Assembly: GCF_002287375.1 (NCBI RefSeq)
Contig: NZ_NPOA01000003.1
Span: 186,001-250,000, forward strand
Origin: Virgibacillus profundi
Lineage (GTDB): Bacteria > Bacillota > Bacilli > Bacillales > Amphibacillaceae
Length of the DNA: 64,000 nt
Direction: 5' to 3'
Shown piece after piece: positions 18,054-26,338 of the stretch. The notes below the pieces were generated by a model, which was not told the DNA's origin, ran no database searches, and worked only from the letters and a program-made list of their open reading frames with translations. How positions within the stretch are numbered: the stretch's first letter is position 1; each line of letters begins with the position of its first letter. Position numbers and translations under genes: made by a program.

Positions 18054-18102
18054 ATACCGGCTGTCCTGGAAGTGTATGAAACCCTTTTAGAACAGCCGGT
18101 AT
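18054..18102 (+). terminator. terminator of the zinc-ribbon gene
   Basis: ATACCGGCTGT / ACAGCCGGTAT, a perfect 11-bp stem with a loop of 27 bases, T-rich afterwards. The long loop is unusual. Confidence 0.65.
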
Positions 18103-18196
18103 ATATTATTTCTTGGTAATTGATATTATAGACGACTCAGTGAAAATTCCTTTATGTGAATTGTTCAATCATGCGAATGTGGTTGAGTGCTAAAAC

Positions 18197-18310
18197 TCGC
18201 TCCGTCAGAATAACTTCACGGACCTTAGGGCACGGCCTTAGCCTCCTCGAGAAACCCACTCTGCGGGGTCTTCGGACACATGCTGGGACTGCGATTACTC
18301 GCCCCACCGA
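18197..18310 (+). repeat. Bacillaceae GC-rich intergenic repeat, degenerate solo copy
   Basis: This segment shares GGGCACGGCCTTAGCCTCC, TCGAGAAA, CACTCTGCGGGGTCTTC and a terminal GGGACTGCGATTACTCGCCC with the block at 29228-29766. It is GC-rich compared with its surroundings. It lacks the CCGCGGGC left core, so it is decayed. It lies directly behind the YIP1-like gene. Confidence 0.8.
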
Positions 18311-18325
18311 AAACCTTTGCTCCCC

Positions 18326-19102
18326 CTAAAACATGCTATCAAAAATTCCACCCATAAACATCCCCATCATACTTTCGATAAGGAATCCGGAAATGAATAT
18401 AGAAATAATATATATTCCAAGCAATACATAAATTCGGTCGAAACCATTTGCTGGTTGCTCAAGGATAATGAAGGTAGGTACAATTAAAATTGGACCAATT
18501 AAACCTAAAATAATAATGGTTCCAGCAAAAGAAAGACCAATTAATCCTAGCAAAGCTCCAATTACAGCCAATACTAAAAAGGGAACAGTGTAAGCTCCGA
18601 ATTTGGCGACAACATCTTTGAATGTTAAAGATTGTGCCGCAAGCTTGTTACCTCCAAAGGTGAGTGCAGTTAAAACTGCAAACAAGATAATAAATTGAAG
18701 GAAAGGAATTATAAAGCCATCAAGGAAGGAAATGTTTGCAAATGGCATTTGATTTGCAATAAGATATCCTCCCAGTGATATAAGTAAAGAAAAAATAACC
18801 ATTGTAATTATTCCTGATATTAGTTCATTGCCGGTCATTTTCTGGCCTTCATCAGGGCCTTTCAATAGTCTGATGAAGTAGTTCCCAAAATTGGAGGCCT
18901 CCTTTTTTAGATTCTCCATTGCCGGATTTTGTTCAGTTTGGGATGCTCCATCCTGTGAGCTTTCCATTTGGGACAAATCCGCTTGTTTGGCATTACCGGT
19001 CGGATCTGAAGCAGCTGCTGTTTCCTCCTGTGCTAGTTGTGCTCCGCAACTAGTACAGAACTTTCCGGGTTCGGTTTGCTGTCCGCAATTAGGACAATGC
19101 AT
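18326..19102 (-). CDS. zinc-ribbon plus YIP1-like membrane protein
   Basis: A 258-residue protein with an N-terminal zinc ribbon (CPNCGQQTEPGKFCTSCG, residues 3-20), a Gln/Ser-rich linker to about residue 70, and then five hydrophobic segments resembling the YIP1 family. No enzyme motif is present. Such proteins are common in Bacillaceae and have no assigned role. GAGGAAGTGA precedes ATG 19102. Between it and htrA there is a 200-base gap, so it has its own promoter. Confidence 0.78.
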   Translation of the reverse strand: MHCPNCGQQTEPGKFCTSCGAQLAQEETAAASDPTGNAKQADLSQMESSQDGASQTEQNPAMENLKKEASNFGNYFIRLLKGPDEGQKMTGNELISGIITMVIFSLLISLGGYLIANQMPFANISFLDGFIIPFLQFIILFAVLTALTFGGNKLAAQSLTFKDVVAKFGAYTVPFLVLAVIGALLGLIGLSFAGTIIILGLIGPILIVPTFIILEQPANGFDRIYVLLGIYIISIFISGFLIESMMGMFMGGIFDSMF

Positions 19103-19272
19103 GTAATCACTTCCTCTATAATATTTTGGATAATAACATTTTCATTATTATCCATACTTTGTTAAAGATACTTTCGACAAATTATTTGAAAACCCTTGTT
19201 TTTTTGCAGGAAAGTTTTTAAAAGAATTTGGAAGGTATCTCCAGATAAGTATATCTATAGAGTCAAAAAAAT

Positions 19273-19296
19273 AGAAGGGTACTTTTGACCCTTCTT
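19273..19296 (-). terminator. htrA terminator
   Basis: GAAGGGT / ACCCTTC hairpin followed on the minus strand by a T-rich stretch (plus-strand AAAAAAATA at 19266). Seven bases beyond the htrA stop. Confidence 0.75.
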
Positions 19297-19302
19297 TGAA
19301 AG

Positions 19303-20592
19303 TTATTCTCTTGCCTGTAATTCCAGGTCTGCTGTTTGTATCTTACCATCACGATAAAACTCTATTTCTATCGTCTCACCAATGGCAGTTTCGGAATATA
19401 AATATTTTCGTAATTCCAAAATGGAAGTTATTTCATTGCCATTGATTTTTGTTATTACATCAAATTGCTGCAGTCCTGCTGCATCAGCCGAGGAACCTGA
19501 TTGAACTTCTGCTATAACCATTCCGCCTTTAACTTCTTCAGGTAAGCTGATTTCACTTCGAAATTGTGGTGGTACCTGATTTAAGGAAGCTGTGCTAATA
19601 CCAATGAGTGGTCGTTCAATTTCACCATTTTTTTCAAGCTGCTCCATTATTGGTAATGCTGAATCCATTGGGATCGCAAAGCCGATTCCTTCCACCTCTT
19701 GTCGTGCAATTTTCATGGAGTTAATTCCTATTACTTCACCATTATTATTAACCAATGCCCCGCCACTATTACCTGGATTAATGGCAGCATCAGTCTGGAT
19801 TACTTCAGTTATCCAATCAGGCTGTCTGTCCCCATTTGTATCGATGCTAACAGACCGATTTAATCCACTAACAATTCCCTTTGTTACAGTATTGGCAAAG
19901 TTCATTCCTAAAGGATTACCAATAGCGATTACTGTTTTCCCTACTTTTAAATTTTCAGATGAACCAATGTTGGCAACGGTATCTATTTTTTCACCATTAA
20001 CTTCCAATACGGCTAAATCTGTTAATTCATCTGTGCCTAAAACCTGGGCCTGAACTCTTTCATCATCGTTTAAAACAATTTCCACTTCCTGTGCATCTTC
20101 AACTACATGCTGATTTGTTACGACATAAGCTTTACCATTTTCTTTTTTATAGATAATCCCGGATCCGGTACCTGCTTCTTCACTTTGCGTCCAGACGCTT
20201 TGTTTTTGAAGATTAATAACTCCAACTACTGCTTCTGATGTTTCTTCTATATTTGTAGAAACATCAGCACCTTCTGTGGACATTGTTTTTACAATATCCG
20301 GCGTATTACTCTCTGAAGAGCCTTGAGAACTACTATTGTTAGAACTATCTAATGGGATAATATTGCTGGTAAAAAGCAAAACGACAATAATAGCAGGAAT
20401 AATCCCTCCGACAATTCCTCCGAAGAATCCGCTGCTTCCTTTTTTACTTTTTTTAGGTTTTTCTTTTACTGTATCTGCATTTGATAATTCATTGTCTAAG
20501 GTTTTCTCTTGTTGTTCTTCATCGGTATTGTTTGTTGTCATTTCCTGTTTTTTTGTATGATTAAGTGATTGATTTTCTTCATTATTTTCCAT
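19303..20592 (-). CDS. htrA: HtrA/DegP-type membrane-anchored serine protease
   Basis: This 429-residue quality-control protease acts at the membrane-wall interface. An acidic cytoplasmic N-terminus (1-55) precedes one membrane anchor (about 57-78). The trypsin-like domain has catalytic His162 (TNQHVVED), Asp192 (TDLAVLEV) and Ser276 (NPGNSGGAL). A C-terminal PDZ domain covers about 325-425. RBS AAGGGTGAT precedes ATG 20592. It is divergent from cssRS, the arrangement of Bacillus subtilis htrB-cssRS, so secretion-stress induction by CssR is likely. The symbol is generic; it could be called htrB. Confidence 0.92.
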   Translation of the reverse strand: MENNEENQSLNHTKKQEMTTNNTDEEQQEKTLDNELSNADTVKEKPKKSKKGSSGFFGGIVGGIIPAIIVVLLFTSNIIPLDSSNNSSSQGSSESNTPDIVKTMSTEGADVSTNIEETSEAVVGVINLQKQSVWTQSEEAGTGSGIIYKKENGKAYVVTNQHVVEDAQEVEIVLNDDERVQAQVLGTDELTDLAVLEVNGEKIDTVANIGSSENLKVGKTVIAIGNPLGMNFANTVTKGIVSGLNRSVSIDTNGDRQPDWITEVIQTDAAINPGNSGGALVNNNGEVIGINSMKIARQEVEGIGFAIPMDSALPIMEQLEKNGEIERPLIGISTASLNQVPPQFRSEISLPEEVKGGMVIAEVQSGSSADAAGLQQFDVITKINGNEITSILELRKYLYSETAIGETIEIEFYRDGKIQTADLELQARE

Positions 20593-20642
20593 GATATCAC
20601 CCTTTATATAAAAATATTTAATTCAGGTTTAACGGGAAATAA

Positions 20643-20693
20643 GTACCAACACAGGGCATCAAGGGGGAATAAGGGGGTCTCCCTGTGAGGTAC
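20643..20693. promoter_or_regulatory. large inverted repeat between htrA and cssR
   Basis: GTACC-CACAGGG and CCCTGTG-GGTAC pair as a 12-bp stem with a small internal loop; the loop holds two AAGGGGG runs. It lies about 50 bases before the htrA start, so it may be an operator (CssR or other) or a hairpin in the htrA leader. In the rest of 20593-20928 I see no gene. Confidence 0.5.
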
Positions 20694-20928
20694 ATCCCGA
20701 AACCTGATAAGCAAAAGCTTCTTTCCGGCAGAACCATTTATTCTGTGAAATGAAGTATCGCTCTATAGTTACATTGTAAACAGGCACTTTGGGATTGATT
20801 TGGGATAATTGTGGAATAAATGTGTAAATAATATTTATTTAGGGATACCAGGTATAAGCTCTACTGAACGAAGCTTCTCCTTATGGTAAAATAAATATTA
20901 TAACCAGTCGGAAAAGAAGGGGATTATT

Positions 20929-21618
20929 ATGATGCGTTATTATATTGGGGTCGTGGAGGATGATCTGAATATACAGAATATAGTTTCTGCTTATTTAAAA
21001 AAGGAAGGGTTTGAAGTTGCCATTTTAGAATCTGCAGAAAAGGCATGGGATTTATGGGAAACGGATCCACCGGATATGTGGATCCTTGATATCATGCTTC
21101 CGGGGATGGATGGGTATGAATTTTGCAGGAAAATACGTAATGAAAGTGATGTACCTATTATCATCATTTCAGCGAAGGATGATGAGATCGACAAGATTCT
21201 TGGTCTAGAGTTAGGCGGGGATGATTACTTGACGAAGCCATTTAGTCCAAGAGAATTAATCGCACGCGTGAAACGATTGTTTAAACGATCACGGCCAATG
21301 AAAGAAGCCGTTGAACCACAGGATAAAATAAAGATTGATCATTTACTAATTTATAAAAATGAACGGCGGGTTTTTTGGGATGGTCAGGAACAGGAAATAA
21401 CGACAAAGGAATTTGATATGCTTGAGCTATTTGCTGAAAATGCGAACAGGGCATTTTCCAGAGAAGAATTATTAGTAAAAGTATGGGGAGAAGGTTATTT
21501 CGGAAGTGACAGGGCAGTGGATGATTTAATCAAAAGAATCAGGAAAAAGTTTGTAAATATTCCGTTGGAAACGGTATGGGGCTTTGGATACCGCTTACGA
21601 ATTAATGAGGGTCAGTAA
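20929..21618 (+). CDS. cssR: response regulator CssR (OmpR family)
   Basis: A 229-residue two-domain response regulator. The receiver has the phospho-acceptor Asp54 in WILDIMLPGMDGYEF and the conserved Lys in DYLTKPFSP. The winged-helix output domain covers about 130-225 (TTKEFDMLELF, RAVDDLIKRIRKK). It resembles Bacillus CssR, which turns on htrA/htrB on secretion stress, and it is divergent from htrA here. Two adjacent ATGs (20929, 20932) both fit GAAGGGGA. It overlaps the kinase gene by one base. Confidence 0.88.
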   Translation: MMRYYIGVVEDDLNIQNIVSAYLKKEGFEVAILESAEKAWDLWETDPPDMWILDIMLPGMDGYEFCRKIRNESDVPIIIISAKDDEIDKILGLELGGDDYLTKPFSPRELIARVKRLFKRSRPMKEAVEPQDKIKIDHLLIYKNERRVFWDGQEQEITTKEFDMLELFAENANRAFSREELLVKVWGEGYFGSDRAVDDLIKRIRKKFVNIPLETVWGFGYRLRINEGQ

Positions 21619-22961
21619 TGAAACTTCAATCACAGTTAAATGCTGCATTTACGACATTGCTTCTTATTATTATGGCGGTTACCGGTTATGTCATCTATTC
21701 CATGATTTTGGACATGCTAATTCAGGATGAACAAAGGCAATTGGGGCAAAAGGGTGACATCCTTGTAGATGTATTAAATGAACAATATGGTACAAGATTG
21801 GACCTGCAGGAATTTAGCAATTTTCTGCAGGATCAGGATTTGCAATTGTTTATGTATGATAGGAATCAGGATACCGTTTTCTTTTCAACCATGTCCAGTG
21901 TTGTTGCTAATGGATTTTTCCAAAGTAATGATTTTTCTGATGAAAATGAGAACCTTTGGGAGTATCAAAATGATAAATATGTAACTTCACGAATCATGGT
22001 CTATCCAGAAAGTACAGGGCTGGAGTTGATCCTATTAACGCCAATGAATGATTTGCAAATTGTCCAGCAAAACTTTTTCCTTCGCTTGCTTGTTGTTTTC
22101 CTTTTCGGGGGAGCGGCAGCAGTTCTGTTAAGTTATTTCTTAACAAATAAGTTAGTTACCCCACTTTCCCAATTAAAAAGACAATTAAAAAAGATCGAAA
22201 AAAGACAATTTGATGATATAGAGCGAATTAAAGCAACTGGGGAAATTAAAGAAGTGGAACAAAGTGTGTATGATATGGCCCAGGAACTGCAACGCTACAT
22301 GAATTCTCAGCAAACCTTTTTTCAGAATGCGAGTCATGAATTAAAAACGCCATTAATGACGATCCAAGGCTATGCAGAGGGGATAAAGGATAAAATATTC
22401 GATGAGAAAGATGAAGAAAAGGGCTTGGAAGTAATGGTTTCGGAAGTGAAACGACTCAAGATGATCATTAATGAAATGATTTTATTGGCCAAGCTGGATA
22501 GTGAAGCTAATGCTTATCAGCCGGAACATATTGACGTGTCATTGCTTATCGATCAAGTGGTGGACAGGGCATTGCCATTAATAAATGAAAAAGATATCGT
22601 GCTTGGGTCTAAGGTAGATAGTGATATTAATCTGGTTGCTGATAAAGAAAAACTACTGAGGGCATTATTGAATTTAACCTTTAACGGTATCCGTCATGCC
22701 AAAAGTCAGGTTAACATTATTACTTATCGAAAAGACAGACTGATTACAATTAGGATTGAGGATGATGGAGATGGTATTCCCGAAGAATTAATTCCACATA
22801 TTTTTCACCGGTTTGTAAAAGGTAAGAATGGGGAAACTGGTCTGGGACTGGCCATTGCACGTGCAATTATTGAGCAATCCGGTGGAAAAATATCCGTTGG
22901 TAAATCAGAGCTTGGTGGTGCCAGCTTTGAAATTACTTTTACAAGTAAGCTTCAAAATTAA
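21618..22961 (+). CDS. cssS: sensor histidine kinase CssS
   Basis: This 447-residue membrane kinase partners CssR. One membrane segment lies at about 8-32, then an extracytoplasmic sensor domain (33-150), a second segment (154-175), HAMP, the HisKA domain with His240 (NASHELKTPLMTIQGYAEGI) and the ATPase domain (LLNLTFNGIRHA, DDGDGIPEELIPHIFHRF, GETGLGLAIA). In Bacillus, CssS senses misfolded exported proteins. ATG 21618 overlaps the cssR stop, so the two are translationally coupled. Confidence 0.88.
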   Translation: MKLQSQLNAAFTTLLLIIMAVTGYVIYSMILDMLIQDEQRQLGQKGDILVDVLNEQYGTRLDLQEFSNFLQDQDLQLFMYDRNQDTVFFSTMSSVVANGFFQSNDFSDENENLWEYQNDKYVTSRIMVYPESTGLELILLTPMNDLQIVQQNFFLRLLVVFLFGGAAAVLLSYFLTNKLVTPLSQLKRQLKKIEKRQFDDIERIKATGEIKEVEQSVYDMAQELQRYMNSQQTFFQNASHELKTPLMTIQGYAEGIKDKIFDEKDEEKGLEVMVSEVKRLKMIINEMILLAKLDSEANAYQPEHIDVSLLIDQVVDRALPLINEKDIVLGSKVDSDINLVADKEKLLRALLNLTFNGIRHAKSQVNIITYRKDRLITIRIEDDGDGIPEELIPHIFHRFVKGKNGETGLGLAIARAIIEQSGGKISVGKSELGGASFEITFTSKLQN

Positions 22962-22999
22962 TCTCAAAATCAATCTTTATAAAAAAAGTCATGAAAAAA

Positions 23000-23029
23000 T
23001 TGTAAAATATACACCTTTTGTGATACAAT
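23000..23029 (+). promoter_or_regulatory. putative typA promoter
   Basis: TTGTAA, 18 bases, TACAAT, 45 bases before the typA start. Reasonable sigma-A match. Confidence 0.5.
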
Positions 23030-23073
23030 AGGATGGTTTTCATGTCGTTATTATTATAGAGGAGCTAAAGTTT

Positions 23074-24903
23074 ATGCAATTAAGAGAAGATATTCGTAAC
23101 ATCGCCATTATTGCTCACGTTGACCATGGTAAAACAACACTTGTGGATCAGCTGTTGAAATACTCAGGAACCTTTCGTGAGAACGAACAAGTAAATGACA
23201 GAGCAATGGACTCAGGCGATATCGAAAGAGAACGTGGAATTACGATTTTAGCAAAAAACACAGCCGTTAAATATAAAGATACAGCCATCAATATTCTTGA
23301 TACACCAGGACACGCAGATTTTGGTGGTGAAGTGGAACGTATTATGAAAATGGTTGATGGTGTAGCATTAGTAGTGGATGCATATGAAGGAACAATGCCG
23401 CAAACACGCTTTGTATTAAAAAAAGCATTGGAACAAAAATTGACACCAATTGTGGTTTTAAATAAAATTGATCGTCCGAATGCACGTCCGACAGAGGTAA
23501 TTGATGAAGTATTGGATTTATTTATTGAGCTTGGTGCAGATGATGAGCAGCTTGAATTTCCGGTTGTCTATGCATCTGCATTAAATGGCACATCAGGTCT
23601 TGAGCCTGAAGATCAGCAGGAAACAATGGATCCGATCTTCACTACAATACTTGAGCATATCCCTGCACCTGTTGATAATCAGAATGAACCTTTGCAATTT
23701 CAGGTAACATTACTTGATTATAACGACTATTTGGGACGTATCGGAGTTGGCCGGATTGTCCGGGGTACGATTAAGGTAGGACAGCAAGTTGTCGTACTGA
23801 AGAAAGACGGATCACAAAAATCGTTCCGCATTAGTAAACTTTTTGGGTTTAATGGTCTGAAACGCATAGAGATCAAGGAAGCAAAAGCCGGTGATATTGT
23901 TGCGATCTCAGGGTTGGATGATTTGAATATCGGGGAAACGATTTGCCCGCAGGATCATCCGGAAGCTTTACCAATGCTGCGGATTGATGAGCCAACATTG
24001 CAAATGACGTTTGTTGTTAATAATAGTCCTTTTGTAGGTAAAGAAGGTAAATATATTACTTCCAGACGAATTGAAGAAAGATTATTAAAACAGCTGGAAA
24101 CAGATGTTAGTCTTCGCGTTGATCCAACTGACTCACCAGATGCCTGGATCGTTTCAGGCCGTGGCGAATTACACTTGTCGATTTTAATTGAAAATATGCG
24201 CAGAGAAGGTTTTGAGCTCCAACTCTCCAAACCAAAAGTTATTATTAAAGAAATTGATGGTCAAAAATGTGAACCAATGGAACGTGTTCAAATTGATGTT
24301 CCTGAAGATTATACTGGACCGGTAATGGAGTCCCTTGGTGCACGAAAAGGCGAAATGCTGGATATGGTAAACCAAGGAAATGGGCAGGTACGCCTGGAAT
24401 TTAAAGTGCCATCAAGAGGATTGCTTGGATATACAACTGAGTTTATGACACAAACACATGGTTATGGTATCTTAAACCATACTTTTCATGCCTATGAACC
24501 AGTTGTGAAAGGACAAGTTGGTGGCAGACGTGAAGGTGTTCTTGTAGGTTTGGAAAATGGTAAAGCTTCGACCTATGGTATTATGCAGCTAGAAGACCGT
24601 GGGGTTATTTTTATCGAACCTGGAACAGATATTTATGCTGGTATGATTGTTGGAGAGCATAATCGTGAGAATGATCTAACAGTTAATATTACGAAAGAGA
24701 AACACCTAACGAACGTCCGATCAGCTAACAAAGATCAAACATCAACTATTCGAAAAACAAGAAGTATGTCACTAGAAGAAGCGATCGAATACCTGGATGA
24801 TGATGAATACTGTGAAGTAACACCGGAATCCATTCGTTTGCGTAAAAAAATCCTGAACAAAAGCGAACGGGAAAAAGCAGCGAAGAAAACTAAATTAGTT
24901 TAA
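23074..24903 (+). CDS. typA: ribosome-associated GTPase TypA/BipA
   Basis: This 609-residue translational GTPase resembles EF-G and assists 50S assembly and growth under stress, notably cold. G1 is AHVDHGKTTL (residues 14-23), G2 lies in RERGIT, G3 is DTPGHADF and G4 is NKIDRP. Domains II, III, V and the BipA-specific C-terminal domain follow (GRGELHLSILIENMRREGFE, and the end KKILNKSEREKAAKKTK). GAGGAGCT precedes the ATG. Monocistronic, closed by a terminator. Confidence 0.97.
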   Translation: MQLREDIRNIAIIAHVDHGKTTLVDQLLKYSGTFRENEQVNDRAMDSGDIERERGITILAKNTAVKYKDTAINILDTPGHADFGGEVERIMKMVDGVALVVDAYEGTMPQTRFVLKKALEQKLTPIVVLNKIDRPNARPTEVIDEVLDLFIELGADDEQLEFPVVYASALNGTSGLEPEDQQETMDPIFTTILEHIPAPVDNQNEPLQFQVTLLDYNDYLGRIGVGRIVRGTIKVGQQVVVLKKDGSQKSFRISKLFGFNGLKRIEIKEAKAGDIVAISGLDDLNIGETICPQDHPEALPMLRIDEPTLQMTFVVNNSPFVGKEGKYITSRRIEERLLKQLETDVSLRVDPTDSPDAWIVSGRGELHLSILIENMRREGFELQLSKPKVIIKEIDGQKCEPMERVQIDVPEDYTGPVMESLGARKGEMLDMVNQGNGQVRLEFKVPSRGLLGYTTEFMTQTHGYGILNHTFHAYEPVVKGQVGGRREGVLVGLENGKASTYGIMQLEDRGVIFIEPGTDIYAGMIVGEHNRENDLTVNITKEKHLTNVRSANKDQTSTIRKTRSMSLEEAIEYLDDDEYCEVTPESIRLRKKILNKSEREKAAKKTKLV

Positions 24904-24908
24904 AGTAG

Positions 24909-24946
24909 AAGGAAGCATGGGAGAGGATCCTATGCTTCCTTTTTTT
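24909..24946 (+). terminator. typA terminator
   Basis: GGAAGCAT / ATGCTTCC stem, extended by AA/TT, followed by eight T residues. Confidence 0.93.
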
Positions 24947-25091
24947 TATAAGATGAAAGCTCAGATCTCAATTCATCCGGTTAGAAATAAAAAGTGTGTA
25001 ATGCTTGATTTCCCCCACCAATTATGTAAAATAGGGTAGAACTATTAAAGCGTGTCCATATTTATTAGGATACCTTGATAGTTAACCTAAC

Positions 25092-25190
25092 CTCTTTTCG
25101 CATCGGTTAATCTACCAAATGCAAAAGAGAACTCCCTCTTACACCAGTCGTTCAGGAGAACCACCGTCTTTATCAGCAGAGCCTATGCTG
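25092..25190. other. unexplained structured intergenic segment with three hairpins
   Basis: Between typA and the urease operon three perfect or near-perfect hairpins follow each other. CTCTTTTCGCAT/ATGCAAAAGAG spans 25092-25129 with one bulge, GTTC-AGGA-GAAC 25150-25161, and CAGCA/TGCTG 25174-25190. The segment is less AT-rich than its flanks. The minus strand also holds a short open stretch ending at a stop, but it has no start or ribosome site. It could be a small RNA or a decayed repeat. Confidence 0.4.
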
Positions 25191-25256
25191 TAAATGGATG
25201 ACACATTGATTAAATTTTATGTAGAGAATAACCATAGAAAAGTGAAACATGTTTTT

Positions 25257-25347
25257 ACACTGATAGGAGTATAACTTTTTTGGAAATCAGTATAAGTGCA
25301 ACTAAGGCTTTCGCCATTAAAGCTTGGCGATAAGCCAAGTTTTCTAA
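25257..25347 (+). mobile_element. palindromic miniature element, copy 2 (before urease operon)
   Basis: Shares TATAAGTGCAACTAA and GCCAAGTTTTCTAA with the copy at 16543. The left hairpin is ACTGAT/ATCAGT instead of GCAGT.../...ACTGC. At the right end TCGCC/GGCGA replaces TCACC/GGTGA, a compensatory A-T to G-C exchange, while CTTGGC/GCCAAG remains possible. This argues that the structure, rather than the sequence, is conserved. It lies about 250 bases before ureA. Confidence 0.7.
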
Positions 25348-25598
25348 AAGAAAAATATTTTGTGATTTGTTTCACAATTGGAAGTAAAGTAGTTGATGAA
25401 AAACAGTCACATGATGATCAAAGGCTATACATGCCAGCATCTTGGTTACACGACTAGCACGATACGAAATTTTAAACTCATCAAAGTATTTTAAAAATTC
25501 GTTATTATTTTTTATAATGGGTGTAACAACGTTTCCAAAACTTAATAATTGGGAATGCTCTTTATATACTTAAATTCTTATTTGAGGAGGTTATTAAC

Positions 25599-25901
25599 AT
25601 GCAATTATTGCCGCGGGAAATGGACAAGCTTCTTATTGTGGTTGCTGCAGATCTTGCAAAACGAAGAAGGCAAAGAGGCTTAAAATTAAATCACCCTGAA
25701 GCAATGGCACTTATAACATACGAGGTTATTGAAGGTGCAAGGGATGGGAAAACTGTTGCTGAATTAATGGAGTATGGGGCAAAAGTATTATCTCGAAGCG
25801 ATGTAATGGAAGGGATTCCGGAAATGATTGATGATATTCAAGTGGAAGCTACTTTTCCAGACGGAACCAAATTAGTGACAGTGCATAATCCGATACGCTG
25901 A
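25599..25901 (+). CDS. ureA: urease gamma subunit
   Basis: A 100-residue structural subunit of the nickel enzyme urease, which hydrolyses urea to ammonia and carbamate. The family pattern is clear: [18 protein letters not shown] at the N-terminus, [11 protein letters not shown] near residue 28, and a VHNPI end. RBS GAGGAGG precedes the ATG. First gene of the urease operon. The gap to ureB is 116 bases, longer than usual, and holds two hairpins. Confidence 0.97.
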   Translation: MQLLPREMDKLLIVVAADLAKRRRQRGLKLNHPEAMALITYEVIEGARDGKTVAELMEYGAKVLSRSDVMEGIPEMIDDIQVEATFPDGTKLVTVHNPIR

Positions 25902-25915
25902 TCCAAATCAATGAA

Positions 25916-25982
25916 AAGCGCACTCGGTGGTGGCGCTTGATCCGGGCGTGGTCAACTTGGCTAACAAGTTATCCAAGTCCCG
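25916..25982 (+). promoter_or_regulatory. two hairpins in the ureA-ureB gap
   Basis: AAGCGC/GCGCTT (25916-25938) and a compound stem CGGG...ACTTGG / CCAAGTCCCG (25943-25982). The latter can switch to AACTTG/CAAGTT. No T-run follows, so a plain terminator is unlikely. Possible mRNA processing or stability element that sets UreA versus UreB/C levels. Confidence 0.45.
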
Positions 25983-26017
25983 AAAATTTCCTAGACAATA
26001 AGAAAGAGGTGATTCTG

Positions 26018-26338
26018 GTGATCCCAGGAGAATTTATTTTAAAGGAAGAAGAGATCGTTTGTAATAAGAACATGCCCATAACAAAGCTTAAGGCCATTAA
26101 TATTGGTGACAGGCCAATACAGATTGGTTCCCATTATCATTTTTATGAAGTGAACAACGCATTGGAATTTAATAGGGACGAGGGTTATGGTAAACGGCTG
26201 AATGTTCCGGCGGGAGCGGCAGTGCGTTTTGAACCAGGTGATGAAAAAGAAGTGGAATTAATTGATTATGTCAGAGGAGAAGTCTATGGTTTTCATAATA
26301 AGGTAGATGGACCATTGAAAGGTCGGGATGAAAAATGA
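26018..26338 (+). CDS. ureB: urease beta subunit
   Basis: A 106-residue urease subunit with MIPGEFIL-type start (here [14 protein letters not shown]), [15 protein letters not shown] near residue 40 and [26 protein letters not shown] 26018 is chosen because AGAGGTGA lies 5 bases before it and UreB proteins begin exactly there; the frame is open upstream to 25937 but that part is the hairpin region. It overlaps ureC by four bases (ATGA). Confidence 0.95.
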   Translation: MIPGEFILKEEEIVCNKNMPITKLKAINIGDRPIQIGSHYHFYEVNNALEFNRDEGYGKRLNVPAGAAVRFEPGDEKEVELIDYVRGEVYGFHNKVDGPLKGRDEK

